A DNA stretch of 64,000 bases from Sphingobacterium olei (GCF_005048855.1 NZ_SUME01000002.1:124001-188000), one strand, 5' to 3'; counted from the first letter of the stretch, positions 8,578 to 18,485 are shown. Numbers and translations: made by a program. Notes: a model not told the origin generated them from the sequence alone.

Positions 8578-9111
8578 TTAGTCTTTTTTCTCTTCCGTAG
8601 CAGGAGCTTCTTCAGTTGTTTCAGCTGCTTCTTCAGCTTTCACTTCTTCAACAGCTTCTACAGGAGCTTCAGCACTTTCAACAGCTTTCTTCTTAGAAGA
8701 ACCGCGACGTCGTGTAGATTTTTTCTCAGTTTTAGTAGTAGCGCCGTATACTTCATTGTAGTCAACCAATTCAACGAACGCCATTTCCGCGTTATCACCT
8801 AAACGGTTTTCCAATTTAATAATACGTGTATAACCACCTGGACGAGTAGCTACTTTTTCCGAAATTTCGCGGAACAAGATCGTAACAGCGTCTTTGTCTT
8901 TTAAGTAAGCGAATACCGTACGACGAGAGTGGGTCGTGTCGTTCTTAGATTTTGTAATCAATGGCTCAACATATTGACGCAAAGCTTTCGCTTTTGCTAA
9001 CGTAGTCGTAATACGCTTATGTTTGATTAATGAAGTCGCCATATTAGCTAACATCGCCTTACGGTGACTGTCAGTGCGGCCTAAGTGATTTACTTTTTTT
9101 CCGTGTCTCAT
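8578..9111 (-). CDS. rplQ: Ribosomal protein bL17 with extended acidic C-terminus
   Basis: A 177-residue large-subunit protein lining the exit region of the ribosome. The conserved core occupies about residues 1-125 ([19 protein letters not shown] at the start). It is followed by a low-complexity tail of about 50 residues, first basic ([13 protein letters not shown]), then rich in Ala and Glu. E. coli L17 has 127 residues, so the tail is an addition, as in other Bacteroidota. It is the last gene of the super-operon, separated from rpoA by 163 bp that contain an imperfect hairpin. Confidence 0.97.
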   Translation of the reverse strand: MRHGKKVNHLGRTDSHRKAMLANMATSLIKHKRITTTLAKAKALRQYVEPLITKSKNDTTHSRRTVFAYLKDKDAVTILFREISEKVATRPGGYTRIIKLENRLGDNAEMAFVELVDYNEVYGATTKTEKKSTRRRGSSKKKAVESAEAPVEAVEEVKAEEAAETTEEAPATEEKKD

Positions 9112-9159
9112 TTTAGTTTTGTTTTTTTGTGCATACCGTCCTGTTTTGGACCAAAGACT

Positions 9160-9232
9160 AAGGATTAAAGGGCAAGGATATTCTTAAAGGGCATTTTTAT
9201 CCTTGTTCTTTTCTCTTTATTCTTTATTCCTT
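9160..9232. repeat. Purine/pyrimidine imperfect inverted repeat between rpoA and rplQ
   Basis: AAAGGGCAAGGAT (9167-9179) can pair with ATCCTTGTTCTTT (9199-9211), 13 bp with two G-U pairs in RNA, around a 19-nt loop. The purine arm continues leftward and the pyrimidine arm rightward to 9232. The upstream words (TGGACCAAAGACTA, 9147-9160) nearly recur at 1504-1517. No coding potential is seen here. Confidence 0.6.
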
Positions 9233-9274
9233 AAAAAGGGGAATTATGCATCAGGTCGCTTATTATTTAATTAA

Positions 9275-10267
9275 TTATTCTTCGTCTAATTTGTACTTAG
9301 ACAAGTTCATTCCGAATGATAAACCTTTCGATTTAACCAATTCTTGAATTTCGCTTAATGATTTTTTACCAAAGTTACGGAACTTCAACATATCTGCTAC
9401 GTCATAAGTTACTAACTCCGCTAAAGTACGAATATCAGCCGCTTTTAAACAGTTCAATGCACGCACTGAAAGATCTAAATCAACTAATTCAGTTTTCAAG
9501 ATTTTACGCATATGTAAAATTTCCTCGTCTACTACCTTAGTTTCTTCTTTAGTTTGAGACTCTAACAACATATTTTCGTCAGAGAATAACATAAAGTGTT
9601 GGATTAAGATACGAGCAGCTTCTTTCAAAGCTTCTTCAGGGTGAATAGAACCATCAGTAGAAATATCTAACAACAATTTCTCGTAGTCAGTTTTTTGCTC
9701 TACACGGTAGTTTTCAATGGTATATTTCACATTCTTGATCGGAGTATAGATCGAATCGATCGCGATTACACCTACGGGACCATCTGTTACTTTATTTTCT
9801 TCAGCATTCACATAACCACGTCCTTTAGAAACTGACAATTCAACTTCAAGCGTAACTGAAGTTTCCATGTTACAGATAACTAAATCTGGATTTAACACTG
9901 TAAAATTGTTAGAAAACTTAGTGATATCACCAGCGTTGAACTGATCTTGACCATTGATAACTACAAAGATTTTCTCACTATCTCCTTGCTCACCTGATTT
10001 TTGAAAACGTACTTGTTTTAAGTTTAAGATGATTTCGGTTACGTCTTCCACTACACCTTTGATCGTAGAGAATTCGTGCGAAACGCCAGAAAACCTTATC
10101 GACGTAATTGCATATCCTTCTAGTGAGGACAATAAAATACGGCGCAAAGCATTACCAATAGTTACACCAAAACCTGGCTCTAATGGACGAAATTCGAAAG
10201 TACCATCAAAATCTGTTGATTTTTGCATGATTACTTTATCCGGTCTTTGAAATGCTAAAATTGCCAT
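9275..10267 (-). CDS. rpoA: DNA-directed RNA polymerase subunit alpha
   Basis: A 330-residue subunit that dimerises to start core polymerase assembly. The N-terminal domain includes [18 protein letters not shown] and [14 protein letters not shown] (beta/beta' contact and dimer face, about residues 27-60); the C-terminal domain (about 245-325) ends with the helix-hairpin-helix [20 protein letters not shown] that contacts upstream DNA and activators. It lies in the usual place between rpsD and rplQ. Confidence 0.98.
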   Translation of the reverse strand: MAILAFQRPDKVIMQKSTDFDGTFEFRPLEPGFGVTIGNALRRILLSSLEGYAITSIRFSGVSHEFSTIKGVVEDVTEIILNLKQVRFQKSGEQGDSEKIFVVINGQDQFNAGDITKFSNNFTVLNPDLVICNMETSVTLEVELSVSKGRGYVNAEENKVTDGPVGVIAIDSIYTPIKNVKYTIENYRVEQKTDYEKLLLDISTDGSIHPEEALKEAARILIQHFMLFSDENMLLESQTKEETKVVDEEILHMRKILKTELVDLDLSVRALNCLKAADIRTLAELVTYDVADMLKFRNFGKKSLSEIQELVKSKGLSFGMNLSKYKLDEE

Positions 10268-10315
10268 TTATATTCTTTTAATATTTTTTTATAACAATAA
10301 GTATATCTTAATAGC

Positions 10316-10348
10316 ATATGCATAATCCAAATTTCAGATTATGCATAT
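10316..10348. other. Perfect 12-bp hairpin in the rpsD-rpoA spacer
   Basis: ATATGCATAATC (10316-10327) pairs with GATTATGCATAT (10337-10348) around a 9-nt loop. No T-run follows at once on the minus strand, so it is not a standard terminator. It may be an mRNA processing or pausing element upstream of rpoA. Confidence 0.55.
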
Positions 10349-10360
10349 ATCTATCAGTTA

Positions 10361-10969
10361 TTATTTAGAGTATAACTCTACGATTAAGTTCTCTTTAATA
10401 TTTTCAGGAATATCAGCTCTTTCTGGGAAAGTAACAAATGTACCTGTCAAATCGTTTACGTTCCACTCCAACCAACCAAATTTATTGATTGCTCTTCCTG
10501 CTACAGATGTACTGATAGCTTCTAAAGATTGTGAACGTTCGCGAACAGAGATTACATCACCTGGACGTAAGCTATATGATGGAATGTTAACTAAATTACC
10601 GTTAACATTGATGTGCTTATGTGAAACTAATTGACGAGCAGCAGCACGAGTAGGAGCAATTCCTAAACGGTATACTACGTTATCTAAACGAGCTTCTAAT
10701 AACTTTAAGAAGTTCTCACCCGTGATACCTTGTTTTGCTGATGCCTTTGCAAATAGATTAGCAAATTGACGCTCCAATACCCCATAGGTATATTTTGCTT
10801 TTTGCTTTTCTAACAACTGAATAGCGTATTCAGATTGTTTACCTCTTCTCTTTGACGGTCCATGTTGACCGGGAGGATAATTCTTTTTTTCTAACGCTTT
10901 ATCTGGGCCAAAAATTGGCTCTCTAAATTTACGCGCGATTTTGGACTTTGGTCCTGTATATCTTGCCAT
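10361..10969 (-). CDS. rpsD: Ribosomal protein uS4
   Basis: A 202-residue primary 16S rRNA-binding protein of the small subunit. [17 protein letters not shown] is the start, with no N-terminal cysteine cluster, so this is the zinc-free form. The S4 RNA-binding domain begins near residue 93 ([20 protein letters not shown]) and continues through [14 protein letters not shown]. In many bacteria S4 represses its own operon; here the spacer to rpoA carries a hairpin, but no known S4 site is recognisable. Confidence 0.97.
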   Translation of the reverse strand: MARYTGPKSKIARKFREPIFGPDKALEKKNYPPGQHGPSKRRGKQSEYAIQLLEKQKAKYTYGVLERQFANLFAKASAKQGITGENFLKLLEARLDNVVYRLGIAPTRAAARQLVSHKHINVNGNLVNIPSYSLRPGDVISVRERSQSLEAISTSVAGRAINKFGWLEWNVNDLTGTFVTFPERADIPENIKENLIVELYSK

Positions 10970-11037
10970 TTCTTTTTTCTGTTTGAAGTATCTATCAGTC
11001 TATAACTGACGAAGCTTATCTTAAACAATAATTTTTA

Positions 11038-11427
11038 TTAAACTCTTCTGCGTTTTGGAGGGCGACACCCGTTGTGAGGAAGTGGCGTAATATCTTTAAT
11101 GATAGTTACATCGATACCTACCGTTTGTAATGTACGGATCGCCGATTCACGTCCTGCCCCGGGGCCTTTAACGAATACCTCTACTTTACGTAAACCCAAG
11201 TCGTGAGCAACTTTACCACAGTCATTAGCCGCTTGAGATGCTGCATACGGAGTGTTCTTTTTAGAACCTCTGAAGCCCATTTTACCAGCACTAGACCATG
11301 AAATTGTCTGACCTGAATTATTTGTTAAAGTAATAATAATGTTGTTAAACGTAGCGTTGATATGAGCTTGACCAACAGGCTCGATAACTACGATACGCTT
11401 TTTGGTAGCTTTTTTAGTTTTAGCCAT
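11038..11427 (-). CDS. rpsK: Ribosomal protein uS11
   Basis: A 129-residue protein of the small-subunit platform that contacts the mRNA near the E site. [19 protein letters not shown] near the N-terminus and the C-terminal [17 protein letters not shown] are diagnostic. Seven bases separate it from rpsM upstream; 68 bp lead to rpsD. Confidence 0.97.
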   Translation of the reverse strand: MAKTKKATKKRIVVIEPVGQAHINATFNNIIITLTNNSGQTISWSSAGKMGFRGSKKNTPYAASQAANDCGKVAHDLGLRKVEVFVKGPGAGRESAIRTLQTVGIDVTIIKDITPLPHNGCRPPKRRRV

Positions 11428-11434
11428 TTCTTAA

Positions 11435-11812
11435 TTATTTAGTAGCTTTTTTCTTGTTTGCAACTGTTTTACGTTTACCTTTACGTGTACGCGTATTGTT
11501 CTTCGTACGTTGACCACGAACTGGTAAATGTTTACGGTGACGTAAGCCACGATAACAACCAATGTCCATCAAACGTTTGATGTTCAATTGAACTTCTGAA
11601 CGTAAAGCACCTTCTACTTTGATCTCATCGTTGATGATCGTACGAATAGCAGATAATTGATCATCATCCCACTCTGATACTTTTACGTCTTGACTGATAC
11701 CTGCCTTCTCTAAGATATAAGCAGCAGTGTTGCGACCAATACCGAAGATATACGTAAGGCCAATCACACCTCTTTTGTTTTTAGGTAAATCTATACCTGA
11801 TATCCTTGCCAT
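11435..11812 (-). CDS. rpsM: Ribosomal protein uS13
   Basis: A 125-residue protein of the small-subunit head that bridges to the large subunit and contacts P-site t[22 protein letters not shown] opens it; the C-terminal signature is [18 protein letters not shown], followed by a lysine-rich tail reaching toward the tRNAs. It follows rpmJ in the standard infA-rpmJ-rpsM-rpsK-rpsD order. Confidence 0.97.
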   Translation of the reverse strand: MARISGIDLPKNKRGVIGLTYIFGIGRNTAAYILEKAGISQDVKVSEWDDDQLSAIRTIINDEIKVEGALRSEVQLNIKRLMDIGCYRGLRHRKHLPVRGQRTKNNTRTRKGKRKTVANKKKATK

Positions 11813-11841
11813 ATACTATTTTAAGCGATTTTGTTAATAAA

Positions 11842-11958
11842 TTATCCCTGACGTTGTTTAAATTTAGGGTTCTTTTTGTTGATCACAAAAATCTTTCCTT
11901 TACGACGGATGATTTTACAATCCGCACTGCGTTTTTTTACTGATGCTCTTACTTTCAT
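11842..11958 (-). CDS. rpmJ: Ribosomal protein bL36, zinc-ligand-depleted form
   Basis: I translated this 38-residue gene directly: it starts [15 protein letters not shown] and ends NPKFKQRQG. Compared with the zinc form (Cys11, Cys14, Cys27, His33), only Cys14 remains; the other three positions are Ser11, Asn27 and Phe33, so it cannot hold a zinc in the usual way. bL36 packs against 23S rRNA in the large subunit. It sits between infA (35 bp upstream) and rpsM (29 bp downstream), its normal place. Confidence 0.95.
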   Translation of the reverse strand: MKVRASVKKRSADCKIIRRKGKIFVINKKNPKFKQRQG

Positions 11959-11993
11959 TTTACTAATTATTTAAGCTCTATTAGAGCAAAACT

Positions 11994-12212
11994 TTATTTA
12001 TAACGATAAGTTATTCTTCCTTTAGTCAGATCATAGGGAGACATTTCCAACTTTACCTTGTCTCCGGGTAAAATCTTGATATAGTGCATACGCATTTTAC
12101 CAGAAATGTGAGCAATAATCTCGTGTCCATTTTCTAATTCTACACGGAACATTGCATTAGAAAGTGCCTCTCTAATTATACCGTCTTGTTCTATTGAGGC
12201 TTGTTTAGCCAT
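11994..12212 (-). CDS. infA: Translation initiation factor IF-1
   Basis: A 72-residue single OB-fold factor that occupies the A site of the small subunit during initiation. [19 protein letters not shown] opens it, and [20 protein letters not shown] is the diagnostic C-terminal half. The protein ends RITYRYK, as usual. It lies between map and rpmJ in the super-operon. Confidence 0.97.
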   Translation of the reverse strand: MAKQASIEQDGIIREALSNAMFRVELENGHEIIAHISGKMRMHYIKILPGDKVKLEMSPYDLTKGRITYRYK

Positions 12213-12290
12213 ATGTCAATTACTTATTTACGTTGTTAACAGCCTGCACAAACAGGAGTGCAAAGATAAATAAAAAATATTGAAAACCAA

Positions 12291-13073
12291 TTACTTTTTA
12301 TCCAAAACTTTCTCAACATGCTCAAATGATAACAACACATCAGGCTGACCTTTACGTATTGCGACCATTTGTTCGAAGTGAGCAGATAACTTACCATCCT
12401 GTGTACTTACAGTCCATCCATCATCCCAGAACTTAACCCCAGCCTTGCCGGCATTAATCATCGGCTCAATACAAATTACCAAACCGGGTTCCAATTTAGG
12501 ACCTGAACCTCGCTTTCCATAGTTCGGCACTTCGGGCTTCTCGTGCAAATGAAGGCCCACACCATGTCCTACTAACTCACGAACAATACCGAAATTATAC
12601 GGCTGAACATATTCTTGAATTGCAGAAGAAATATCCCCTATGCGCTTACCTGCTACAGCTTGCTCTACGCCTTTGTACAAAGCATCCTTTGTAACATCTA
12701 ATAGCTGCTGAGCTTCTGCTGAAATCTCTCCTATACCAAACGTGTAAGCCGAATCACTAATGAATCCATTCAGATTGACACCCCCATCCACTGATATCAA
12801 ATCACCTTCCTTGATTACGTAATCACTCGGGAAACCATGCACGACTTGATCATTCACAGAAATACACAATGAATATGGAAATCCATGATAATTCAGGAAT
12901 GCTGGTGTACCTCCATGGTCATGAATGTAATCATGTGCCAATCTATCAAGAGACAACGTCGTAATACCCGGCTTTATTTCCCTGGCAATCTCAGCAAGTA
13001 AATGCGAGAGTACATTTGCAGACTCTCGCACTTGCTCAATCTCTTCTTCTGTTTTATAAATTACCTTCGACAT
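12291..13073 (-). CDS. map: Methionine aminopeptidase, type I
   Basis: A 260-residue enzyme that removes N-terminal Met from new proteins with small second residues. The dimetal site is built from VSVDGGVNLNGFISDSAYTF (the two Asp), VGHGVGLHLHEKP (His), CIEPMI (Glu) and AHFEQMVAI (Glu). It lacks the N-terminal zinc-finger extension. It starts 6 bp after secY and precedes infA, which fits a role at the ribosome during chain growth. Confidence 0.96.
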   Translation of the reverse strand: MSKVIYKTEEEIEQVRESANVLSHLLAEIAREIKPGITTLSLDRLAHDYIHDHGGTPAFLNYHGFPYSLCISVNDQVVHGFPSDYVIKEGDLISVDGGVNLNGFISDSAYTFGIGEISAEAQQLLDVTKDALYKGVEQAVAGKRIGDISSAIQEYVQPYNFGIVRELVGHGVGLHLHEKPEVPNYGKRGSGPKLEPGLVICIEPMINAGKAGVKFWDDGWTVSTQDGKLSAHFEQMVAIRKGQPDVLLSFEHVEKVLDKK

Positions 13074-13079
13074 TAAAGA

Positions 13080-14417
13080 TTAAATAGCCGATTGATCATA
13101 TCCTTCTACAGCAGCTGCTGAACGGCCTTTCACTCGACCAGTCTTCATTAATCCATCGTAATGACGCATCAATAAATGACTTTCAATTTGCTGCAATGTA
13201 TCCAAAACTACCCCTACTAAAATCAATAATGACGTGCCTCCGTAAAAGTGTGCAAATTGATTATTTACACCAAATAAACTGGCTATCGCTGGCAGAATGG
13301 CAATAATCGCCAAAAAGAATGCTCCTGGAAATGTAATACGAGAAATAACATTATCTATAAATAGATTTGTGTCATATCCCGGTTTAATCCCTGGAATGAA
13401 TCCACCATTTTTCTTCATATCCTCAGACATCTGTTGAGGGTTAACCATGATAGCAGTGTAGAAGAATGTAAATGCAATAATCAAGATTGCAAAGGTTACA
13501 TTATACGTTACCGAAGTATAGTTACTCAAAGACGTTAAGAAATCCGATTGAATATTTGGAAAAAACTGCGATAAAGACATAGGCAAGAACATAATTGCCT
13601 GCGCAAAGATAATAGGCATTACCCCCGCCGCATTCACTTTCAACGGAATATACTGACGTACACCGCCTACTTGTTTGTTACCAACAATCTTCTTAGCGTA
13701 TTGCACAGGAATCTTGCGTACACCCTGAACTACCAAAATAGTAAAGATAACAACAAAGAATAGTGCAATAAACTCTAACAATAGGGGAATAATACCGCCA
13801 CCACTAGGAGCCATACGCGAAGCCCATTCTGCAGTAATACCAGCAGGAAGCTGTGCAATAATACCCGCCATAATGATCAACGAAATACCGTTACCGATAC
13901 CTTTATCAGTGATTTTCTCACCCAACCACATCACAAACAACGTACCCGCAGTCAAAACTACAGCAGAAAGAATAGTAAACATTGGATCAGCAATTGTTTT
14001 AGCTGCTGGCTCAATTTGTGTTCTCACATAAGCTACCGCTTGTACCAAGGTAATAGCTAACGTAAGGTAACGTGTAATCTGCGTCATTTTTTTTCGACCA
14101 GACTCACCTTCCTTTTGCATTTTTTGAAAAGCAGGAACTGCAATCCCCAATAACTGTACAACGATAGATGCAGAAATATAAGGCATTACACCTAGAGCAA
14201 AGATAGCCGAACGGGAGAATGATCCCCCGGCAAACATATCCAATAGACCTAGAAGGCCTTCTTTTTGCCCAGTAACTAACGCATCTGGATTAACACCTGG
14301 CAACACCACGTGACATCCAACACGATAGATGAGAAGAAATAGTAAGGTATTTAAAATACGCTTACGTAGATCTTCGATCTTCCATATATTGGTTAAGGTT
14401 GTGATTAGTTTCTTCAT
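13080..14417 (-). CDS. secY: Preprotein translocase subunit SecY
   Basis: A 445-residue membrane protein forming the protein-conducting channel with SecE and SecG. Hydrophobic segments are spread along the sequence in the ten-helix pattern; TLLFLLIYRVGCHVVLPGV is the first helix and LGVMPYISASIVVQLLGIA the second, with its conserved motif. The C-terminal cytoplasmic tail is short and ends in VEGYDQSAI. Only 3 bp separate it from rplO. Confidence 0.97.
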   Translation of the reverse strand: MKKLITTLTNIWKIEDLRKRILNTLLFLLIYRVGCHVVLPGVNPDALVTGQKEGLLGLLDMFAGGSFSRSAIFALGVMPYISASIVVQLLGIAVPAFQKMQKEGESGRKKMTQITRYLTLAITLVQAVAYVRTQIEPAAKTIADPMFTILSAVVLTAGTLFVMWLGEKITDKGIGNGISLIIMAGIIAQLPAGITAEWASRMAPSGGGIIPLLLEFIALFFVVIFTILVVQGVRKIPVQYAKKIVGNKQVGGVRQYIPLKVNAAGVMPIIFAQAIMFLPMSLSQFFPNIQSDFLTSLSNYTSVTYNVTFAILIIAFTFFYTAIMVNPQQMSEDMKKNGGFIPGIKPGYDTNLFIDNVISRITFPGAFFLAIIAILPAIASLFGVNNQFAHFYGGTSLLILVGVVLDTLQQIESHLLMRHYDGLMKTGRVKGRSAAAVEGYDQSAI

Positions 14418-14420
14418 GTA

Positions 14421-14867
14421 TTAAAGTTTAACGATAGAACCACCTGCAGCCTCAATCGCTTTTTGTGCAGAAGCTGAAAATGCATGTGCTTTAACTTCTA
14501 CTTTAGCAGTAAATTCGCCACGACCTAATACTTTTACCAAGTCATTTTTAGAAACTAAACCATGAACTTTTAACGTATCAAAATCAATAGTTGTTAAATT
14601 AAATTTCTCGACAAGACCTTGCAATACATCTAAATTAACTCCATTGTATTCAACACGGTTGATGTTCTTGAAACCAAATTTAGGCACACGACGTTGTAAA
14701 GGCATTTGACCTCCTTCGAAACCGATTTTTGTACTGTTACCAGAACGAGAACCTGCTCCTTTGTGACCGCGTGTTGAAGTACCACCACGGCCAGAACCCT
14801 GACCCCGACCAATACGTTTTTTACTTTTTGTTGAACCAGCTGCTGGTCTTAAATTACTTAAGTTCAT
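14421..14867 (-). CDS. rplO: Ribosomal protein uL15
   Basis: A 148-residue late-assembling large-subunit protein. The Gly/Arg-rich N-terminal extension that threads into 23S rRNA is clear (GRGQGSGRGGTSTRGHKG), and the globular C-terminal half ends AIEAAGGSIVKL. A 114-bp spacer without a recognisable gene separates it from rpmD upstream; secY follows after 3 bp. Confidence 0.96.
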   Translation of the reverse strand: MNLSNLRPAAGSTKSKKRIGRGQGSGRGGTSTRGHKGAGSRSGNSTKIGFEGGQMPLQRRVPKFGFKNINRVEYNGVNLDVLQGLVEKFNLTTIDFDTLKVHGLVSKNDLVKVLGRGEFTAKVEVKAHAFSASAQKAIEAAGGSIVKL

Positions 14868-14981
14868 TCTAAACTAAGATTATGTTGCGCCTTCGCTCTC
14901 ACTAAACAGGACACAACGATTAACAATTTGATTATTAACTACTAATAGGAAAGGCACAAAGTACCTCTCCCTTAGTATATT

Positions 14982-15161
14982 TTAGATAGTCTCTATCGCT
15001 ACTAAATGGTTTACCTTACGTACCATACCGATAATAGCCGGTGTAGCTTCAACTTCTACTGAGTGATTCAATTTTCTTAAACCTAATGCCTCAATAGTTT
15101 TCTTTTGGCGCTCGCTTCTGTCGATAACGCTCTTTATCTGGGTGATTTTGATTTTTGCCAT
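14982..15161 (-). CDS. rpmD: Ribosomal protein uL30
   Basis: I translated this 59-residue gene by hand: it starts MAKIKITQIKSVID, includes ALGLRKLNHSVEV, and ends NHLVAIETI. These match the L30 signature (a short protein with the conserved RQKKTIEALGLRK segment). The ATG lies 5 bp after the rpsE stop and the stop codon is at 14982-14984. It is a large-subunit protein in the normal rpsE-rpmD-rplO order. Confidence 0.95.
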   Translation of the reverse strand: MAKIKITQIKSVIDRSERQKKTIEALGLRKLNHSVEVEATPAIIGMVRKVNHLVAIETI

Positions 15162-15166
15162 GATAA

Positions 15167-15685
15167 TTAACCGTTAAATACTTTGTTTAAATCGATACCA
15201 CGGTGTTGAGCCACTGTATACGCATCACGCATACTCGCTAAAGCGTCAACTGTTGCTTTCACCACGTTATGTGGGTTCGACGATCCTAATGATTTAGCTA
15301 ATACGTCTTTGATACCAGCTGATTCCAATACCGCACGCATCGCACCACCGGCTAATACTCCTGTACCGTGTACAGCTGGTTTAATCAATACAGATCCACC
15401 AGAATACTTACCGTATTGCTCATGAGGAACTGTACCATTGATGATAGGAACTTTCACCAAGTTCTTTTTAGCATCATCGATACCTTTCGTAATTGCTTCA
15501 GTAACCTCTTTTGCTTTACCTAGGCCATATCCCACGATACCGTTTTCGTCACCAACAACTACGATAGCAGAAAAACTAAATGTACGACCACCTTTAGTCA
15601 CTTTTGCTACGCGTTGGATGCTTACTAAGCGATCTTTTAATTCAATTTCGCTTGATTTTACTCTTTTTATGTTGCTTAATGCCAT
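15167..15685 (-). CDS. rpsE: Ribosomal protein uS5
   Basis: A 172-residue small-subunit protein affecting decoding accuracy. The N-terminal double-stranded RNA-binding-like domain includes [20 protein letters not shown] and [14 protein letters not shown]; the C-terminal domain holds [20 protein letters not shown]. It lies 11 bp after rplR. Confidence 0.97.
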   Translation of the reverse strand: MALSNIKRVKSSEIELKDRLVSIQRVAKVTKGGRTFSFSAIVVVGDENGIVGYGLGKAKEVTEAITKGIDDAKKNLVKVPIINGTVPHEQYGKYSGGSVLIKPAVHGTGVLAGGAMRAVLESAGIKDVLAKSLGSSNPHNVVKATVDALASMRDAYTVAQHRGIDLNKVFNG

Positions 15686-15696
15686 TTCTATATTGA

Positions 15697-16050
15697 TTAA
15701 AAGTCTAAACCGCCTTCGCGAGCACCTTCAGCCAATGATTTAATACGGCCATGGTATAAGTACCCATTACGGTCAAAAACTACTTTGCTAATACCTGCTG
15801 CTACAGCTTTCTCTGCTACTAATTTACCCACTGCTTTAGATTGCTCCACTTTATTACCTGATGCCGCAAAATCTTTCGAACTGCTAGAAGCAGAGACTAA
15901 AGTCTTTCCTGTTGTATCATCAATAATTTGTGCGTAGATACCTTTGTTACTTCTAAAAACTGATAAACGTGGACGTTCAACTGATCCAGTCAGGTTCTTT
16001 CTTATTCCTTTTTTAATTCGCTCTCTGCGATTTGTTTTACTTCCTGCCAT
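15697..16050 (-). CDS. rplR: Ribosomal protein uL18
   Basis: A 117-residue protein that binds 5S rRNA and joins it to the central protuberance. The segment [20 protein letters not shown] and the terminal [20 protein letters not shown] are family-typical. It starts 5 bp after rplF and precedes rpsE. Confidence 0.96.
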   Translation of the reverse strand: MAGSKTNRRERIKKGIRKNLTGSVERPRLSVFRSNKGIYAQIIDDTTGKTLVSASSSSKDFAASGNKVEQSKAVGKLVAEKAVAAGISKVVFDRNGYLYHGRIKSLAEGAREGGLDF

Positions 16051-16055
16051 GGTTA

Positions 16056-16610
16056 TTATTTTTTAGCTGATTTACCTGCTTTTCTTCTCAATACTTCACC
16101 TGCAAACTTAACACCTTTACCTTTGTACGGCTCTGGTTTACGGAAGCTGCGGATCTTAGCTGCTACTTGACCAATTAATTGCTTGTCAATAGACTCTAAC
16201 GTGATAGTAGGATTTTTACCTTTATCAGCAGTTGTTGTAATTTTAATTTCCTGTGGCAATACAAAAACAATCTGGTGAGAGAAACCTAATGTTAACTCTA
16301 ATGTATTACCAGTGTTTGAAGCACGGTAACCTACACCGACTAACTCTTGCGTAGTTTTGTAACCTTCTGTTACACCCACAACCATATTATTGATTAATGC
16401 GCGGTATAACCCGTGTAATGCTTTGTGCTTTTTTTGTTCAGTAGGACGACTTACTACGATGTTACCATCTTCTTCTTTTACTGTAATGTCGCTGTCTACT
16501 TGCTGTGTTAATTCACCCTTAGGGCCTTTCACTGTTACCAGATTCTTATCTGATACAGCTATCGATACACCCGAGGGGATAGCGATAGGCGCTTTTCCAA
16601 TTCTTGACAT
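16056..16610 (-). CDS. rplF: Ribosomal protein uL6
   Basis: A 184-residue large-subunit protein near the factor-binding site, made of two similar domains. [16 protein letters not shown] opens the first; the second ends with the signature [20 protein letters not shown] 23-bp spacer separates it from rpsH. Confidence 0.97.
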   Translation of the reverse strand: MSRIGKAPIAIPSGVSIAVSDKNLVTVKGPKGELTQQVDSDITVKEEDGNIVVSRPTEQKKHKALHGLYRALINNMVVGVTEGYKTTQELVGVGYRASNTGNTLELTLGFSHQIVFVLPQEIKITTTADKGKNPTITLESIDKQLIGQVAAKIRSFRKPEPYKGKGVKFAGEVLRRKAGKSAKK

Positions 16611-16633
16611 TTCTTTGTGTGTTTTTTCCTAGA

Positions 16634-17032
16634 TTAATAAACGTAACATAAAACTTCACCACCTACGTTTTGTAAGCGAGCCTCTTTATCTGTCATTACA
16701 CCTTTCGATGTAGACAAGATAGCGATACCCAAACCATTTAAAACGCGAGGCATGTTGTCAACACTTGCATACTTTCTTAAACCAGGTTTACTCACACGTG
16801 TCAATGTGCGAATAGCCGGTACTTTGCTAATTGGATTGTACTTCAAAGCGATTTTGATTGAACCTTGAGGTCCCTCTTCGATGAATTTGTAGTTAGCAAT
16901 GTAACCTTTATCAAAAAGAACTTTAGTAATTTCTTTTTTTAGGTTCGATGCAGGAATTTCAACAACCCTGTGGTTGGCCTTAATGGCATTCCTTACTCGT
17001 GTAAGGTAATCCGCTATTGGATCTGTATTCAT
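16634..17032 (-). CDS. rpsH: Ribosomal protein uS8
   Basis: A 132-residue protein that binds the central domain of 16S r[22 protein letters not shown] opens it and [19 protein letters not shown] is the C-terminal signature. Upstream is a 274-bp gap with an intrinsic terminator after rpsN, so rpsH must be reached by read-through or start a second transcript. A TACTTTG at about 17109 on the minus strand is one base short of the -7 consensus and is the only promoter-like word I saw. Confidence 0.97.
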   Translation of the reverse strand: MNTDPIADYLTRVRNAIKANHRVVEIPASNLKKEITKVLFDKGYIANYKFIEEGPQGSIKIALKYNPISKVPAIRTLTRVSKPGLRKYASVDNMPRVLNGLGIAILSTSKGVMTDKEARLQNVGGEVLCYVY

Positions 17033-17246
17033 TATGTAATATAAAATTAGGATAATGGTTTCTTTGGCTAACCTAAGCCATTGACCTACTATCTGTTAAT
17101 AAAATTTGCAAAGTAAACCTGTTTGAACATCCTATAAAATTATATACAGTTCAAGGCAAGCTTCATTACTATTAAAATAGAAACCGAGTGTATCGAACTC
17201 ATTTATACGAATGAATTTCGATACGAAATAAATAACTACTTCAATG

Positions 17247-17283
17247 AAAAAACCCGATAAACCATTTTTCAGGTTTATCCGGG
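17247..17283 (-). terminator. Intrinsic terminator inside the ribosomal protein operon, after rpsN
   Basis: On the minus strand CCCGGATAAACC pairs with GGTTTATCGGG (one bulged G) around an 8-nt loop, directly followed by six T (17247-17252). It starts 24 bp after the rpsN stop. The T-run exists only in the sense direction of the operon, so it should act on ribosomal transcripts. Confidence 0.8.
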
Positions 17284-17306
17284 CAAAAGTAAATATTTTT
17301 TTTAAA

Positions 17307-17576
17307 TTACCAAGAAGCTTTTTTTACTCCCGGGATCTTTCCATCTAATGCCATCTCGCGGAATGTAACACGAGAGATACCAAATTGACGCATATATCCT
17401 TTAGGACGACCCGTTAATTTACAACGGTTGTGTAAACGTACAGGTGAAGCATTCTTCGGTAATTTGTCTAAAGCTGCATAATCACCAGCCGCTTTCAAAG
17501 CTGCACGTTTGTCTGCAAATTTAGCTACCAATTTTTGACGCTTTACTTCGCGTGCTTTTAATCCTTCTTTAGCCAT
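17307..17576 (-). CDS. rpsN: Ribosomal protein uS14, long zinc-free form
   Basis: An 89-residue small-subunit head protein. It is the long type without the CxxC zinc motifs; [19 protein letters not shown] is the conserved core and it ends [11 protein letters not shown]. It overlaps the end of rplE by 8 nt, suggesting translational coupling, and is followed by a terminator hairpin. Confidence 0.97.
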   Translation of the reverse strand: MAKEGLKAREVKRQKLVAKFADKRAALKAAGDYAALDKLPKNASPVRLHNRCKLTGRPKGYMRQFGISRVTFREMALDGKIPGVKKASW

Positions 17577-18138
17577 TGTTATTCGAATTTTGATTTTTGA
17601 ACGGTAAACCGAATTGCTTTAATAATTCCAATGCTTCGATATCATTACCCGCTGAAGTTACAAATGTAATATCCATACCTTGGATTTTATTGATTTTGTC
17701 AATGTTAATCTCAGGAAAGATAATTTGCTCGGTAATACCTAAGTTATAGTTACCTCTTCCGTCAAATCCTTTGTCGTTGATACCACGGAAATCGCGGATA
17801 CGCGGTAAAGATACTGCGATCAAACGATCAAGGAACTCATACATATTGTTGTCACGTAATGTTACGCGAGCTCCAATTGGCATGCCTTTACGTAATTTAA
17901 AGTTCGAAATATCCTTTTTCGATTTAGTAGCGACAGCTTGTTGGCCAGTAATTAACGTCAATTCTGAAATTGCATTGTCAATTAATTTCTTATCAGCTGT
18001 AGCTGCTCCAATACCTTGTGATACGACAATTTTCTCCAGTTTTGGAACTTGCATAACACTTTTATACTGAAATTTTTCTTTAAGCGTCGTACGGATTTCT
18101 TCCGCATATTTCGCTTTTAATCTTGGTACGTAAGTCAT
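17569..18138 (-). CDS. rplE: Ribosomal protein uL5
   Basis: A 189-residue protein that binds 5S rRNA and contacts P-site t[35 protein letters not shown] (here [20 protein letters not shown]) and [19 protein letters not shown] are diagnostic. Its ATG overlaps the rplX stop by one base and its end overlaps rpsN. Confidence 0.97.
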   Translation of the reverse strand: MTYVPRLKAKYAEEIRTTLKEKFQYKSVMQVPKLEKIVVSQGIGAATADKKLIDNAISELTLITGQQAVATKSKKDISNFKLRKGMPIGARVTLRDNNMYEFLDRLIAVSLPRIRDFRGINDKGFDGRGNYNLGITEQIIFPEINIDKINKIQGMDITFVTSAGNDIEALELLKQFGLPFKNQNSNNNG

Positions 18139-18485
18139 TATTTAATCTCCTCCCCTGATTTTTTTGCGTAACGAACTATTTTACCATCTGCATTCACTTT
18201 ACGTCCTATACGTGTAGTTTCACCTGTTTTAGGATCGATTAAAGCTAAGTTTGAGATGTTGATAGCAGCTTCTTTCTCAATGATACCACCATTAGGATTA
18301 GCCGCACTTGGTTTAGTGTGTTTTTTTACGATGTTAGCGCCTTCTACGATAGCTCTGTTTGCATCCACTAAAATTTGCAATACCTTTCCTTGAACACCTT
18401 TAGAATTACCAGCGATAACTTTCACTAAATCACCTTTTTTAATTTTGATTTTGTGTGTAGTTGTTGTTGTTTTTTTGTAAGCCAT
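18138..18485 (-). CDS. rplX: Ribosomal protein uL24
   Basis: A 115-residue assembly initiator of the large subunit. The KOW motif is [20 protein letters not shown] near the N-terminus, preceded by a threonine-rich stretch (KKTTTTTHK). [20 protein letters not shown] follows. It begins 2 bp after rplN. Confidence 0.96.
   Translation of the reverse strand: MAYKKTTTTTHKIKIKKGDLVKVIAGNSKGVQGKVLQILVDANRAIVEGANIVKKHTKPSAANPNGGIIEKEAAINISNLALIDPKTGETTRIGRKVNADGKIVRYAKKSGEEIK

Noticed and set aside
17033..17246. Second promoter for rpsH-rplQ
   Set aside because: Only TACTTTG, one base short in spacing and without a -33 TTTG, was found; too weak to list as a feature.
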